NCBI RefSeq assembly: GCF_009939295.1
Contig: NZ_WVIC01000018.1
Coordinates: forward strand, 1 to 64,000
DNA length: 64,000 bases
From: Petrachloros mirabilis ULC683
Lineage (GTDB): Bacteria > Cyanobacteriota > Cyanobacteriia > Thermosynechococcales > Thermosynechococcaceae
Reading direction: 5' to 3'
The translations under genes were made by a program, and so were the position numbers. The notes beneath the pieces were generated by a model. It searched no databases and was not told where the DNA came from. It was given only the letters and a program-made list of their open reading frames with translations. This document shows, in pieces, positions 14,875 through 23,903 of the stretch (positions are counted from its first letter, which is position 1; every line of letters starts with the position of its first letter).

Positions 14875-15029
14875 ACAGGTCTTGAAAAGATTCAAAATCT
14901 TTGCGCTCGCCCCCCTAGCCCCCCAAGTTTGGGGGGAATATAGTCCCAGCTTTTGTTGATCTCCCCCCAGAATTGGGGGGTCGGGGGGGCTAATGCAGGG
15001 ATGAATGAGGCTTTTCAGACGGCCTCTTA
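14875..15029. repeat. GAGGC-ended MITE-like repeat, copy C (diverged)
   Basis: Between two convergent genes, GCCCCCCTAGCCCCCC...GGGGGG and the partner CCCCCCAGAATTGGGGGG form the central GC-rich arms, ending in CTTTTCAGACGGCCTCTTA like the other copies. It is more diverged than copies A and E. In this place it may also act as a bidirectional terminator. Confidence 0.6.
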
Positions 15030-15033
15030 AACC

Positions 15034-15261
15034 TTAGGCCGGGGTTTTTTGTAAATCAGCCTGCTCCTCGGGCAAGATAGCCCCTTCGACGGGACAAACT
15101 TGTAGACAAATTCCGCAGTCAATGCAAGTTGCAAAGTCGATCCAGTACCAGTCTGTTCCTTTGGTATTCTTGCCAGGGCCTTCATGAATACAGGCAACGG
15201 GGCAAGCATCGACGCAATCGGCAATCCCCTCACAAACCTCAGTGACAATGGTGTGCGCCAC
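15034..15261 (-). CDS. Bacterial-type 7Fe/8Fe ferredoxin
   Basis: A 75-residue soluble electron carrier. The second cluster motif is classical, CIDCGICLQVCP (Cys 46, 49, 52, 56). The first, CEGIADCVDACPVACI (Cys 10, 16, 20, 24), follows the 7Fe-ferredoxin pattern with C-x3-C-P, so the protein probably carries one 3Fe-4S or 4Fe-4S cluster and one 4Fe-4S cluster. It differs from PsaC and from plant-type ferredoxins. Partner enzymes are not shown by the sequence; the neighbours (Fe-S/lactamase fusion and DUF4336) are also redox or hydrolase proteins. ATG 15261 gives the normal family start. Confidence 0.9.
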   Translation of the reverse strand: MAHTIVTEVCEGIADCVDACPVACIHEGPGKNTKGTDWYWIDFATCIDCGICLQVCPVEGAILPEEQADLQKTPA

Positions 15262-15323
15262 GGTGTTCTCTCCCTTTGTAAACTTTGCGTTACAGTCTTC
15301 TCTAGCCTATCGTGATCTGGGTG

Positions 15324-16556
15324 CTAATCGAGTGAGTTTAGATGCGGCGTCGAGGGCAGAATACCCTGTTGGATCAATCTGGCCTCAATGCGCTCTAGGC
15401 AGGCAAAGTCTGACTTCGGCAAAGATGTTTCTGGAAGATTGGGTCTTTTTAGAAAGTTAAAAGCTTGCTGAAACTGGGGTGGATTGACGGCTATGGGAGC
15501 GGCTAAGTGACAGGGGATAACTCGCTCAAAGTTCCAGCTTGCCACCTGCTGGACCCAGTTGAGGGTGGCTTCGGGGGCACGATTGAGAATGAGCTTTTGT
15601 AAAATGGGTGCTACGAACAGGCGTCCACCCTGATGGAGTGCCTCGAAGGAAGCAGGCCAATCCGAGCGCCAGCAAAAGGGAAACCAGCCAAAGTAGTTCT
15701 GTCGGGATTTCACAGGGGCTTTACGGGCATCACGGAGAGACTGGCCAAAGGGCACTACCTCCAGGGCACTGGGTTGAAAGTAAAAAGCAAATAGAGCAAT
15801 GCGCTGCCAGCCTTTGCGGCGATTCGCTTCTGTGTCTTCTACTGAGTCTAAGGCATGGTCTTTAGCGTGGTACAGCAGGGGAGCAGGGTACTGCTGCACA
15901 ATCGGGGGTGGGAATTCTGGCACCGAGACCCCCAAGTCTGTCAACAGTAGGGTACAGGATGGGACATGGAAGAAGGCAACCTCTGCAAAGGAGCCTAACC
16001 CAAAGTCAATGGAGCCGAGGATAGCGTAGCTAAAGTCTTGGTTAAAGGGCGCTTCTTGACTATCGGGGGGCAATACATGGGTGCGATCGCTGGGTAAACC
16101 CAACCAACTCAGGGGCAAGTTGAGCGGAAAACTCCACTGGTGAGGGCTGACATAAATCTGAGCCTGGGGAAATCGACGCCCAAATGACCCGACAAATACT
16201 TTGTGCTCAAGCCCCGACGTGGTGGGCAGAATAATATATTTCACCGGGCCGTGGGCAGCCACGAGCCCTTGCATTAAGCGCAGACATTCTCGGGTGGGGG
16301 CAATGGGGGCATAGACAAGCAGACCCCCCTGGGTCAGCTTGATCACAGTCATGCGAATGGGGACAATCACGGCCAGAATGCCCTGCACTTGTTCCAAGAC
16401 CCAGAGGGTATTGGGTAGGATCTCACGACAGAGGGTTTGGCGTTGTCCGTAGGGATAGAGCGGAAGCAATGGCCAAAGCGGCCAAGACCAATCCCGCGAT
16501 CGCGGTTGATTAGTGGGTTGCTGGTGATGGGTTTGGCTCACCTGATTTTCTTCCAT
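15324..16556 (-). CDS. DUF4336 domain protein (metallo-hydrolase-like)
   Basis: A 410-residue cyanobacterial/plant DUF4336 protein. The pattern begins with SWPLWPLLPLYPYGQRQTLC and TLWVLEQVQGIL, then VIVPIRMTVIKLTQGGLLVY, HGPVKYIILPTTSGLEHKVF and, late, FERVIPCHLAAPI. DUF4336 is distantly related to the metallo-beta-lactamase fold, but the canonical HxHxDH residues are not evident, so enzyme activity is uncertain. ATG 16556 with AGGT upstream was chosen over a start 39 codons earlier, whose extra residues are not protein-like. It sits 62 bases after the ferredoxin on the same strand order and is divergent from uvrA. Confidence 0.8.
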   Translation of the reverse strand: MEENQVSQTHHQQPTNQPRSRDWSWPLWPLLPLYPYGQRQTLCREILPNTLWVLEQVQGILAVIVPIRMTVIKLTQGGLLVYAPIAPTRECLRLMQGLVAAHGPVKYIILPTTSGLEHKVFVGSFGRRFPQAQIYVSPHQWSFPLNLPLSWLGLPSDRTHVLPPDSQEAPFNQDFSYAILGSIDFGLGSFAEVAFFHVPSCTLLLTDLGVSVPEFPPPIVQQYPAPLLYHAKDHALDSVEDTEANRRKGWQRIALFAFYFQPSALEVVPFGQSLRDARKAPVKSRQNYFGWFPFCWRSDWPASFEALHQGGRLFVAPILQKLILNRAPEATLNWVQQVASWNFERVIPCHLAAPIAVNPPQFQQAFNFLKRPNLPETSLPKSDFACLERIEARLIQQGILPSTPHLNSLD

Positions 16557-16714
16557 ATCTATACCTGTACCTCTTACTGTGCCTGCTTTGATTGAATCGT
16601 CAAAGGGGCACGTCATCCAAATGAAATGACCCCACAGAGCAGCCCAACGAGATCGCTCCCTAGTACTTTGCAACTAAGCGTTACAATCATCAAATATTCT
16701 GTCAGCGTGTGACT

Positions 16715-19700
16715 ATGGCTCGTCGTCAAAAGGCTCAAACTCTTCAAGCTGCGGATGTAACGGTGCCATTGTCTCCTGCCTCGTCTGTTCGCAATACGAT
16801 TCAGATTCGGGGGGCACGCCAGCATAATTTACAAAATATTGACCTGGAACTCCCCCGCGATCGCTTGATTGTATTTACGGGGGTTTCTGGCTCCGGCAAG
16901 TCTTCTTTGGCCTTTGACACCATTTTTGCCGAGGGGCAGCGCCGCTATGTGGAGTCCCTGAGCGCCTATGCCCGCCAGTTCCTAGGCCAGGTGGATAAGC
17001 CCGATGTGGATGCCATTGAGGGGCTAAGTCCGGCGATTTCCATTGACCAAAAATCGACCTCCCACAACCCCCGCTCGACGGTGGGGACGGTCACCGAAAT
17101 TTATGACTATCTGCGGCTGTTGTATGGACGAGCCGGAACCCCCCACTGCCCCCACTGCGATCGCACCATTTCGCCCCAGACCCTCGACCAAATGATCGAT
17201 CAGATCCTGCAACTGCCGGATCAGACCCGCTTCCAAATTCTGGCACCGGTAGTGCGGGGCAAGAAAGGCACCCATCGTAAGCTCCTCTCTAGTTTGGCCT
17301 CAGAGGGCTTTGTGCGGGTGCGTGTCAACGCAGAGGTGCGCGAGCTCAGCGACAACATCGAGCTAGACAAGAACCACAAACATGACATCGAAGTGGTGGT
17401 GGATCGCCTGGTCAAAAAGCCCGACATTCAGGAGCGGCTAGCCGATTCCCTGGCCACCTGCCTGAAGCGCTCTGACGGCATTGCCATGGTGGAAATTCTG
17501 ACCCAGACCACCGAAAAGGTGGTGTCGTTTCCCGCTCCTGCCGATCTGAAAGCAGCGGAAGCCAACGGTATCTACGGCCAGAGCAATGGTGAAGCCCTGG
17601 CCAAGATGTTGTTGTTTTCAGAAAACTTCGCCTGTCCCGAGCATGGTGCAGTGATGGAGGAGCTGTCCCCCCGCTTATTTTCGTTTAACTCGCCCTACGG
17701 CGCTTGCCCCCACTGTCACGGCTTGGGCACTCTGCGGGTGTTCTCCCCAGAACTGGTGGTGCCGGATCCGAAGCTGCCAGTGTATGCTGCGATCGCACCC
17801 TGGTCTGAGAAAGACAACACCTACTACTTTTCCCTGCTCTACAGCGTCGGCCAAGCCCTCGGCTTTGAACTGCAAACCCCCTGGGCAGACCTCACCCCCG
17901 AGCAGCAGCACACCCTCCTCTTTGGTACCCAAGACCCCATCTACATGGAAGTAGACTCCCGCTACCGCGAGTCCAAGGGCTATCACAAACGCTACGAAGG
18001 CGTGATTCCCCTCCTAGAGCGCCACTACCGCGAAACCACCTCCGAGCAATATAAACAAAAGCTAGAGCAATACCTAGTCGAACAAGTCTGCGAAGTCTGC
18101 CACGGCCAACGCCTCAAGCCTGAGTCCCTCGCCGTCCGCGTTGGCCAGTACAACATTGTTGACCTCACCGCCGTCTCCATCCGCGATTGCCTAGCTCGGG
18201 TGGAGTCCTTGCAGCTCACCCCCCGTCAGCGCCAGATTGGACACCTAGTGCTCAAAGAAGTCAAAGCCCGCCTCCAGTTTTTGCTAGACGTGGGGCTAGA
18301 CTACCTCACCCTGGATCGCACCGCCATGACCCTCTCTGGCGGTGAAGCCCAGCGCATCCGCCTGGCCACCCAAATCGGTGCCGGACTCACCGGCGTCCTC
18401 TACGTTCTAGATGAACCCAGCATTGGTCTACACCAGCGGGACAACCATCGCCTTCTCAACACCCTCACCAAACTCCGAGATCTGGGCAACACCCTAATCG
18501 TGGTCGAACACGACGAAGACACCATCCGCGCCGCCGATCACCTGGTCGATATTGGCCCCGGCGCGGGGATTCACGGCGGCAAAATCGTGGCTCAGGGATC
18601 TCTAGAGGATCTTCTGCAAGCCCCAGACTCCCTCACTGGCGCTTACCTCTGCGGTCGGCGACAGATTGTCACCCCCACCGAGCGCCGCCCCGGCAACGGA
18701 CGCACCCTGAGGCTGATCGATGCCCATCGCAATAACCTCAACCACATTGATGTGGAAATTCCCCTGGGCAAACTGGTCAGCATCACTGGCGTCTCCGGCT
18801 CCGGCAAATCCACTCTGATGAATGAGCTGCTCTACCCGGCCTTGCAGCATCACTTTGGTCACAAGGTTCCCTTTCCCAAAGAGCTGAATCGGATCGCAGG
18901 GCTGAAATCCATTGATAAGGTGATTGTGATTGATCAGTCCCCCATTGGCCGCACCCCCCGCTCTAACCCGGCCACCTATACCGGCGTCTTTGATGTAATT
19001 CGCAGCATTTTTGCCGAAACCATCGAAGCCAAGGTGCGCGGCTACAAACCGGGTCAATTCTCCTTCAACGTCAAAGGCGGGCGCTGCGAAGCCTGCGGCG
19101 GCCAGGGTGTCAACGTCATCGAGATGAACTTTTTGCCCAACGTCTATGTGCAATGCGAGGTCTGCAAAGGAGCCCGCTACAACCGCGAAACTCTGCAAGT
19201 GAAGTACAAAAGCCAATCCATTGCCGATGTCTTAAACATGACCGTAGAAGAGGCTCTAGACCTGTTCCGCAATATTCCCAAAGCCGAAGCACGCTTGCAA
19301 ACCCTGGTGGATGTAGGTCTGGGCTATGTGCATCTGGGGCAAACCGCCCCCACCCTCTCCGGCGGCGAAGCTCAGCGGGTGAAGCTAGCTACAGAACTCT
19401 CACGTCGAGCCACCGGCAAAACCCTCTACTTGATTGATGAGCCCACCACTGGCCTTTCCTTCTACGATGTCCATAAGCTGCTGGACGTGATGCAACGCTT
19501 GGTCGATAAAGGCAACTCCGTACTGGTAATTGAGCATAACTTAGATGTGATTCGCTCCTGCGACTGGGTGATTGACCTCGGTCCTGAGGGCGGCGATCGC
19601 GGCGGTGAACTGGTGGCTTGGGGCACCCCAGAAGAAGTGGCTAGGGTGCCAGCCTCTTACACAGGGCAATATCTCCAGCAGGTGTTGGCTCACCACCCAC

Positions 19701-19723
19701 GCCAGCCTAGCAATTCAGTTTGA
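16715..19723 (+). CDS. uvrA: UvrABC excinuclease subunit A
   Basis: The damage-recognition ATPase of nucleotide excision repair; works as a dimer with UvrB. It has 1002 residues, slightly longer than the usual 940-970. Two ABC ATPase modules are complete: Walker [13 protein letters not shown] (about residue 57) and [12 protein letters not shown] (about 695), signature motifs [12 protein letters not shown] and [16 protein letters not shown], and Walker B regions [11 protein letters not shown] and [11 protein letters not shown]. Zinc modules are seen in [15 protein letters not shown]...CPHCHG and CEACGGQG...CEVCKG. ATG 16715 is preferred over GTG 16709. The gene is rich in HIP1-related GCGATCGC sites. 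Confidence 0.97.
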   Translation: MARRQKAQTLQAADVTVPLSPASSVRNTIQIRGARQHNLQNIDLELPRDRLIVFTGVSGSGKSSLAFDTIFAEGQRRYVESLSAYARQFLGQVDKPDVDAIEGLSPAISIDQKSTSHNPRSTVGTVTEIYDYLRLLYGRAGTPHCPHCDRTISPQTLDQMIDQILQLPDQTRFQILAPVVRGKKGTHRKLLSSLASEGFVRVRVNAEVRELSDNIELDKNHKHDIEVVVDRLVKKPDIQERLADSLATCLKRSDGIAMVEILTQTTEKVVSFPAPADLKAAEANGIYGQSNGEALAKMLLFSENFACPEHGAVMEELSPRLFSFNSPYGACPHCHGLGTLRVFSPELVVPDPKLPVYAAIAPWSEKDNTYYFSLLYSVGQALGFELQTPWADLTPEQQHTLLFGTQDPIYMEVDSRYRESKGYHKRYEGVIPLLERHYRETTSEQYKQKLEQYLVEQVCEVCHGQRLKPESLAVRVGQYNIVDLTAVSIRDCLARVESLQLTPRQRQIGHLVLKEVKARLQFLLDVGLDYLTLDRTAMTLSGGEAQRIRLATQIGAGLTGVLYVLDEPSIGLHQRDNHRLLNTLTKLRDLGNTLIVVEHDEDTIRAADHLVDIGPGAGIHGGKIVAQGSLEDLLQAPDSLTGAYLCGRRQIVTPTERRPGNGRTLRLIDAHRNNLNHIDVEIPLGKLVSITGVSGSGKSTLMNELLYPALQHHFGHKVPFPKELNRIAGLKSIDKVIVIDQSPIGRTPRSNPATYTGVFDVIRSIFAETIEAKVRGYKPGQFSFNVKGGRCEACGGQGVNVIEMNFLPNVYVQCEVCKGARYNRETLQVKYKSQSIADVLNMTVEEALDLFRNIPKAEARLQTLVDVGLGYVHLGQTAPTLSGGEAQRVKLATELSRRATGKTLYLIDEPTTGLSFYDVHKLLDVMQRLVDKGNSVLVIEHNLDVIRSCDWVIDLGPEGGDRGGELVAWGTPEEVARVPASYTGQYLQQVLAHHPRQPSNSV

Positions 19724-19744
19724 GAATGATTTGCCCGATCATAT

Positions 19745-19913
19745 GTCCCCCTGGGGGATTTAAGGAGCGGGTGCAAGGCGTTAGAGACTTTTCAAACCGC
19801 CTCTATAGGGAGATAAGCTGATCGGCATTAAATTTCTGAGCTGATCCCCTTGCACCAAGGGATTTAGAGCGATCATCATGCAATTTAGATGCGTAACAGC
19901 TTATCCGGAGGAT
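19745..19913. repeat. GAGGC-ended MITE-like repeat, copy D
   Basis: Bases 19745-19806 carry GGGGGATTTAAGGAGCGGGT, AAGGCGTTAGAGACTTTTC and AAACCGCCTCTAT. Bases 19814-19912 are the reverse complement of the extra module at 11093-11183, sharing TGATCGGCATTAAATTT, ATCCCCTTG and GTAACAGCTTA. The orientation of parts differs from copy B, so the family has been rearranged. It lies between uvrA and the terminator of the ycf35 operon. Confidence 0.65.
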
Positions 19914-19950
19914 TAGATTCATTAGAGAAGCCAGTCCAGTCTCCAGACAC

Positions 19951-19980
19951 AAAAAAGGGTTAATCATACAGATTAACCCT
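19951..19980 (-). terminator. Rho-independent terminator of RHH-ycf46-ycf35 operon
   Basis: On the minus strand AGGGTTAATC, loop TGTAT, GATTAACCCT forms a perfect 10-bp stem followed by TTTTTT. It lies 27 bases after the ycf35 stop codon and is the clearest operon end in this part of the window. Confidence 0.9.
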
Positions 19981-20007
19981 AATGAAAATTGGGAACGCGC
20001 AGATTGC

Positions 20008-20361
20008 CTAGCTGTGAACGACTAGCTTGACATTGGCATTTTGAAGACCAGGCCGCTTTACCTCTGCAAGGGTTTTGTTAATTGCATACTTTTGATTAAT
20101 GGCGTTAATTAACTCAGTTTGATTATGTTTTTTGGCAACACCCCAGAGGTCTGCAACCAAGTCAAACGAGCCATCGGTATTCCGAGACCAACCCAAATCA
20201 TATTCGCCATCCAGGACGGCAACAATGTCGGATCGAACCCGCTGACCGTTATAGCCCCGAACATCCGCATCATTTTTGACCGAAATACCTAGGTCTTTTA
20301 GAGAAGACTTAAGAACTTCAGCATCAGAGATTTTGGTGCGGAGAGTGCTAAAGTGAGACAT
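20008..20361 (-). CDS. ycf35: Ycf35 (DUF1257 family protein)
   Basis: A 117-residue DUF1257 protein nearly identical in pattern to the cyanobacterial and red-algal plastid Ycf35 family: MSHFSTLRTKISDAEVLKSS, ADVRGYNGQRVRSDIVAVLD, YDLGWSRNTDGSFDLVADLW and NAINQKYAINKTLAEVKRPG. No catalytic motif is known, and its biochemical function is unresolved. It is the last gene of an operon with the Ycf46 AAA ATPase (142-base spacer) and an RHH protein, and it ends at a strong terminator, so a joint function with Ycf46 is likely by context. ATG 20361 gives the full conserved start. Confidence 0.9.
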   Translation of the reverse strand: MSHFSTLRTKISDAEVLKSSLKDLGISVKNDADVRGYNGQRVRSDIVAVLDGEYDLGWSRNTDGSFDLVADLWGVAKKHNQTELINAINQKYAINKTLAEVKRPGLQNANVKLVVHS

Positions 20362-20503
20362 TCAGGAATCCTCCAGAAACTTGAAATAAACAACGCTTGA
20401 ATTCAGAGAAGAACCGCATTCATCGAAAAAATAGAGATGACGGTTTTTGAGACATCACTAGCCTGGGGCTAGTCTTTACTCCTGCTGGGAACAGGAGAAA
20501 GCT

Positions 20504-22009
20504 TTAGAACTCTAGTCGCTGATACTCAGCAACTGAGGCGGCGGCTGGCCGAGCCCGCTGTCTGGCCCAGTCTCGCAGCGCACTTACCTGCTCGGTCATG
20601 GTCTTGGAAAGGGGCAGGGTAGCGCGGCTAGCCGCAATAATATCGAGTTGGGTAAACTCACGCCCTTGAGCAAAGGCTTCATACATGGCTGCAATAATGG
20701 CTTGCTCAATTTCAGCACCGGAGAAGCCGTCACAGACGTTTGCCAACTGTTCAATATCAAAACGCTCAATTTCTCGGCGGCGCTTAGATAGGTGAATTTC
20801 AAAAATTTGCTGGCGCTCTTCTTTGTTAGGCAAGTCTACAAAAAAGATTTCATCAAAGCGTCCTTTGCGAAGGAATTCACCCGGCAGCCGCTCCACTCGA
20901 TTTGCTGTGGCCATAACAAACACCGAGGAGGTTTTTTCCTGGAGCCAAGTTAAAAATGATCCAAAAATCCGACTGGAGGTACCACCATCGGAGTCAGATG
21001 ACCCTGCTCCCCCAGCAAAGGCTTTGTCCATTTCATCAATAAATAGAATAGCTGGAGAAATAGACTCAGCCGTTTTCAGCGCATTTCTCAGGTTGGCCTC
21101 CGAGCGTCCAACCGTGGAGCCGTCGTAGACGCGCCCCATGTCTAGCCGCAACAAAGGCAAACCCCACAGCCGGGATGTGGTTTTAGCAATCAAGGACTTC
21201 CCACACCCTGGAACCCCAAGAATTAACATGCCCTTGGGCTGAGGAAGACCATATTCTCGGGCTCGTTCACTAAAAGCATTGGAGCGTTGACAAAGCCAAT
21301 GTTTCAACTCTTCCAGTCCACCGACCATATCTAGGGTTTCGTCAATTTCCATAAACTCTAGAATGCCGTTGCGTCGAATCAGTTGCTTTTTCTCAGATAG
21401 AACGATATTAACTTCAGCTTCTGTTAGTTGGCCTGCGGTTACTTTTGCCTTTCGATATACCTTTTCAGCTTCATCTAGGGTTAGTCCCAGGGCTGCCTTC
21501 ACCAGCTTTTCACAGGTGTCGGGAGAGGTTCGACGCAGGGATGACCCCACATGATCGGCTAAGACTTGATCCAGATCGCAGAGGGTCGGCAAAGGAAAGT
21601 CTAAAACAATAACGTCTTTTTCAAGTTCGATGGGAATCTGCTGAACTGGCGACATCAAAATAATGGCTTTTTCTGTGCCTTTGAAGCTGGCGATGGCATC
21701 TCGAAGCCAGCGCACCACTTCGGGACTGTCCAGGAATGGATGTAGATCTTTGAAGACAAACAACGCTGGATCGCGCTCACGAATGGCAGACTGAAGTGCC
21801 ATTTGTGGCGAAACAGTGCTGTGATGGGTGTTGCCTCGGGGCTGCCCTAGCTCCAGGGTGCCATGGGTCATGGTCCAGACAAAGACCCGCCGCTGAGGTT
21901 TGGCTTGAGCCAGCGCCGCAATGGCTTGCTCTGCCCGCTCTTCTTCGGGAGTCACGAGGTAGATCAAAGGATATTGAGCTTTGATGAGAATGCTGAGCTC
22001 TTCTTTCAT
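20504..22009 (-). CDS. ycf46: Ycf46-type AAA+ ATPase
   Basis: A 501-residue cytosolic AAA+ protein matching Ycf46 of cyanobacteria and plastids. The N-terminal domain starts LSILIKAQYPLIYLVTPEEE. The ATPase core has Walker A GVPGCGKS (265-272), Walker B ILFIDEMD (321-328), the arginine region GSSRIFGSFLTWLQE and sensor motif VFVMATANR. A C-terminal helical lid ends near DIIAASRATLPLSKTM. Ycf46 has been linked to CO2 utilisation and photosynthesis regulation in Synechocystis; its targets are not well known. It lies between the RHH gene and ycf35 on one strand, and the set resembles a stress-responsive operon known from that organism. Confidence 0.9.
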   Translation of the reverse strand: MKEELSILIKAQYPLIYLVTPEEERAEQAIAALAQAKPQRRVFVWTMTHGTLELGQPRGNTHHSTVSPQMALQSAIRERDPALFVFKDLHPFLDSPEVVRWLRDAIASFKGTEKAIILMSPVQQIPIELEKDVIVLDFPLPTLCDLDQVLADHVGSSLRRTSPDTCEKLVKAALGLTLDEAEKVYRKAKVTAGQLTEAEVNIVLSEKKQLIRRNGILEFMEIDETLDMVGGLEELKHWLCQRSNAFSERAREYGLPQPKGMLILGVPGCGKSLIAKTTSRLWGLPLLRLDMGRVYDGSTVGRSEANLRNALKTAESISPAILFIDEMDKAFAGGAGSSDSDGGTSSRIFGSFLTWLQEKTSSVFVMATANRVERLPGEFLRKGRFDEIFFVDLPNKEERQQIFEIHLSKRRREIERFDIEQLANVCDGFSGAEIEQAIIAAMYEAFAQGREFTQLDIIAASRATLPLSKTMTEQVSALRDWARQRARPAAASVAEYQRLEF

Positions 22010-22082
22010 GACCTTTGTCTCTTAGCGGAGGCGTTCAGGAGCATGTGGAATATCTAGGGATTGGCAGTCTAATCCTGGAATA

Positions 22083-22406
22083 CTAGACGTTGACGGGAAC
22101 CAAGGGCTCCGGAGCTTGAACATTGAGTTCATCGCCAATCAGTAAGGCAGGTTGCTCTTTTAAGGCAACCATTTCGCCAGAACGAACAACCACGTTGGTT
22201 AAACATTCTGGACAAGCGTACACCTGATGGGCTGAACCCTGGGCTGTAAACTCTACAGATTCCACCACTTCAGAATGATCCAGGTAAAAAGAGAGGGCTC
22301 GCTCTGCTAGAGCAGACATGGGTTCTGCATCAACTGCCGCCTTGATCTTGAGTTGCCGATGCAGCTCTGGCGGAAGGTAAAGCGTAACTTTGTGTTTGTC
22401 TTGCAT
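22083..22406 (-). CDS. Ribbon-helix-helix-like protein at head of ycf46 operon
   Basis: A 107-residue protein. The N-terminus KVTLYLPPELHRQLKIKAAV (about residues 5-24) followed by MSALAERALSFYLDH is a ribbon-helix-helix DNA-binding pattern. The C-terminal half has VYACPECLTNVVVRSGEMVA, with a CxxC pair that could bind zinc together with other ligands or serve as a redox switch. It is 73 bases upstream of ycf46 and probably regulates its own operon. ATG 22406 is chosen; a TTG 4 codons earlier would add little. Close relatives stand before ycf46 in other cyanobacteria; the exact role is unknown. Confidence 0.75.
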   Translation of the reverse strand: MQDKHKVTLYLPPELHRQLKIKAAVDAEPMSALAERALSFYLDHSEVVESVEFTAQGSAHQVYACPECLTNVVVRSGEMVALKEQPALLIGDELNVQAPEPLVPVNV

Positions 22407-22844
22407 ATAACTTTTCAAGTTTTACCCGGGTATGAGTGCCACCTTAAGGGAGAGTCCCTAAAACTGTCAAGCTGGCACACCAGCATGACGTCAATATTGT
22501 TACATTTCGTAATTTTATGGAGGGCAGCTCAATGAATTTGTTGAGCCATTAAGCCAAAAAATCTGGGTATTTTTAGGGAATTTCTTTATAAGAATTAGCA
22601 ATAAATAAGGGAGTGCGATCGCACTCCCCTCCCTGAAATCAGCGCACCTTAACCCCAAAATAAAGTGCCTTAAAACACCAAACAGCCCCAATGTTGCTCA
22701 GGGTTTTGCAGTTCACGTCGAAGAATTGCCGAGGGACGTTCTGTTGGTTGGCAGCGAGTTTAGAGGTGACTCATGATAAATTAGTTGATATTAACTCTCA
22801 ATAATGATTTATCCTAGTTAAATGTACTCATTGGAGAATTCAGT
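22407..22844. promoter_or_regulatory. Divergent control region between RHH operon and futA1
   Basis: The 438-base gap drives two divergent units. It holds a perfect 20-bp palindrome at 22609-22628 and, 34 bases before the binding-protein start, AATAATGATTTA (22800-22811), which resembles half of a Fur box. A similar AAGAATGATATA stands before the second binding-protein gene. No gene is supported inside. Confidence 0.35.
22609..22628. repeat. Perfect 20-bp palindrome centred on HIP1
   Basis: GGGAGTGCGATCGCACTCCC is fully self-complementary and contains the cyanobacterial HIP1 octamer GCGATCGC at its centre. It may be a chance extension of HIP1, a binding site or a terminator stem for an unseen transcript; no T-run follows. 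Confidence 0.6.
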
Positions 22845-23894
22845 GTGAGAAGACGTCAGTTTCTTTCCTACTTGGGATTAGCCGGGGCAACCGGAGCCTT
22901 GTTAATTGCCTGTAACGGTCAGCCAGTAGTAGAAACCCCTAATGGGCAAGCAGATGTGCCTGCGGGTGAGCAAACCCTAGTCATTTATTCCGGGCGCAAC
23001 GAAGAGCTGATCGGTGGCATTCTTGAGCAATTTCAAACCGACACCGGCATCAGCGTGGATGTTCGCTACGGCGACACTGCTGAATTGGCCGCCACAATTT
23101 TAGAAGAAGGCAATAACAGTCCCGCAGACATCTTTTTTGGCCAAGATGCTGGGGCTCTGGGCGCACTACAACGAGAAGGTCGCACCCGGTCGTTACCAGA
23201 AAGCATTCTCAGTCGAGTCGATCCCCGGTTTCGCTCACAAGAAGGCGAGTGGATTGGCATTACGGGGCGTGCTCGGGTGCTCGACTACAACACCGAGCTG
23301 ATCTCAAACGAATCGGAATTGCCCAATTCCGTTTGGGATCTAACCGAACCCCAATGGCAAGGTCGAGTGGGCTGGGCACCGACCAATGGCTCTTTCCAGT
23401 CTTTTATTACTGCTATGCGGAAAATTGAGGGAGACGAACGCACCCTAGAGTGGCTAGAAGCCATGAAGGCCAACGATGCCCAGGTCTATCGCAACAACAC
23501 CGCAATTGTGGAAGCCCTAGGGCGGGGGGAAGTCGCTATTGGCTTAGTCAATAACTACTACCTAGCCCGCTTTAAGAAAGAAGACCCGAACTTTTCCGTT
23601 GCTCATCACTATCCCCAAGGAGACATCGGAGCCATGATCAATGTGGCTGGGGTCGCAATTCTCAACACCACGGATGCCCCCGAAGCTGCCGAGACCTTTG
23701 TTGAGTATCTGCTCCAGCCCAGTTCTCAGCAATTCTTTGTCGAGGAGGTCAGCGAATACCCCCTGATTACGGGAGTTACGCAGCCCGCAGATCAAATTCC
23801 CCTGGCTGAAATCAACCCCCCCAATATTGACCTCAGTGATTTGGCTGACTTGGAAGGAACGCTGGCGCTCTTAAATCAAGCGGGTGTTTTGTAG
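22845..23894 (+). CDS. futA: Iron(III) ABC transporter binding protein, lipoprotein form (FutA-like)
   Basis: A 349-residue periplasmic ferric-iron binding protein. The N-terminus RRRQFLSYLGLAGATGALLI followed by AC is a twin-arginine signal ending in a lipobox (LIAC), so it is probably exported folded and lipid-anchored. The mature part has LVIYSGRNEELI, VRYGDTAELAATILEEG, SPADIFFGQDAGALGAL and VNNYYLARF, including the paired-tyrosine motif (NNYY) typical of FutA/FbpA iron ligands. GTG 22845 follows GGAG by 9 bases. A paralogue lies at 25282-26292. The permease gene is 2.4 kb away and an ATPase gene is not in the window. Confidence 0.9.
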   Translation: MRRRQFLSYLGLAGATGALLIACNGQPVVETPNGQADVPAGEQTLVIYSGRNEELIGGILEQFQTDTGISVDVRYGDTAELAATILEEGNNSPADIFFGQDAGALGALQREGRTRSLPESILSRVDPRFRSQEGEWIGITGRARVLDYNTELISNESELPNSVWDLTEPQWQGRVGWAPTNGSFQSFITAMRKIEGDERTLEWLEAMKANDAQVYRNNTAIVEALGRGEVAIGLVNNYYLARFKKEDPNFSVAHHYPQGDIGAMINVAGVAILNTTDAPEAAETFVEYLLQPSSQQFFVEEVSEYPLITGVTQPADQIPLAEINPPNIDLSDLADLEGTLALLNQAGVL

Positions 23895-23903
23895 CTGCTT
23901 GGC

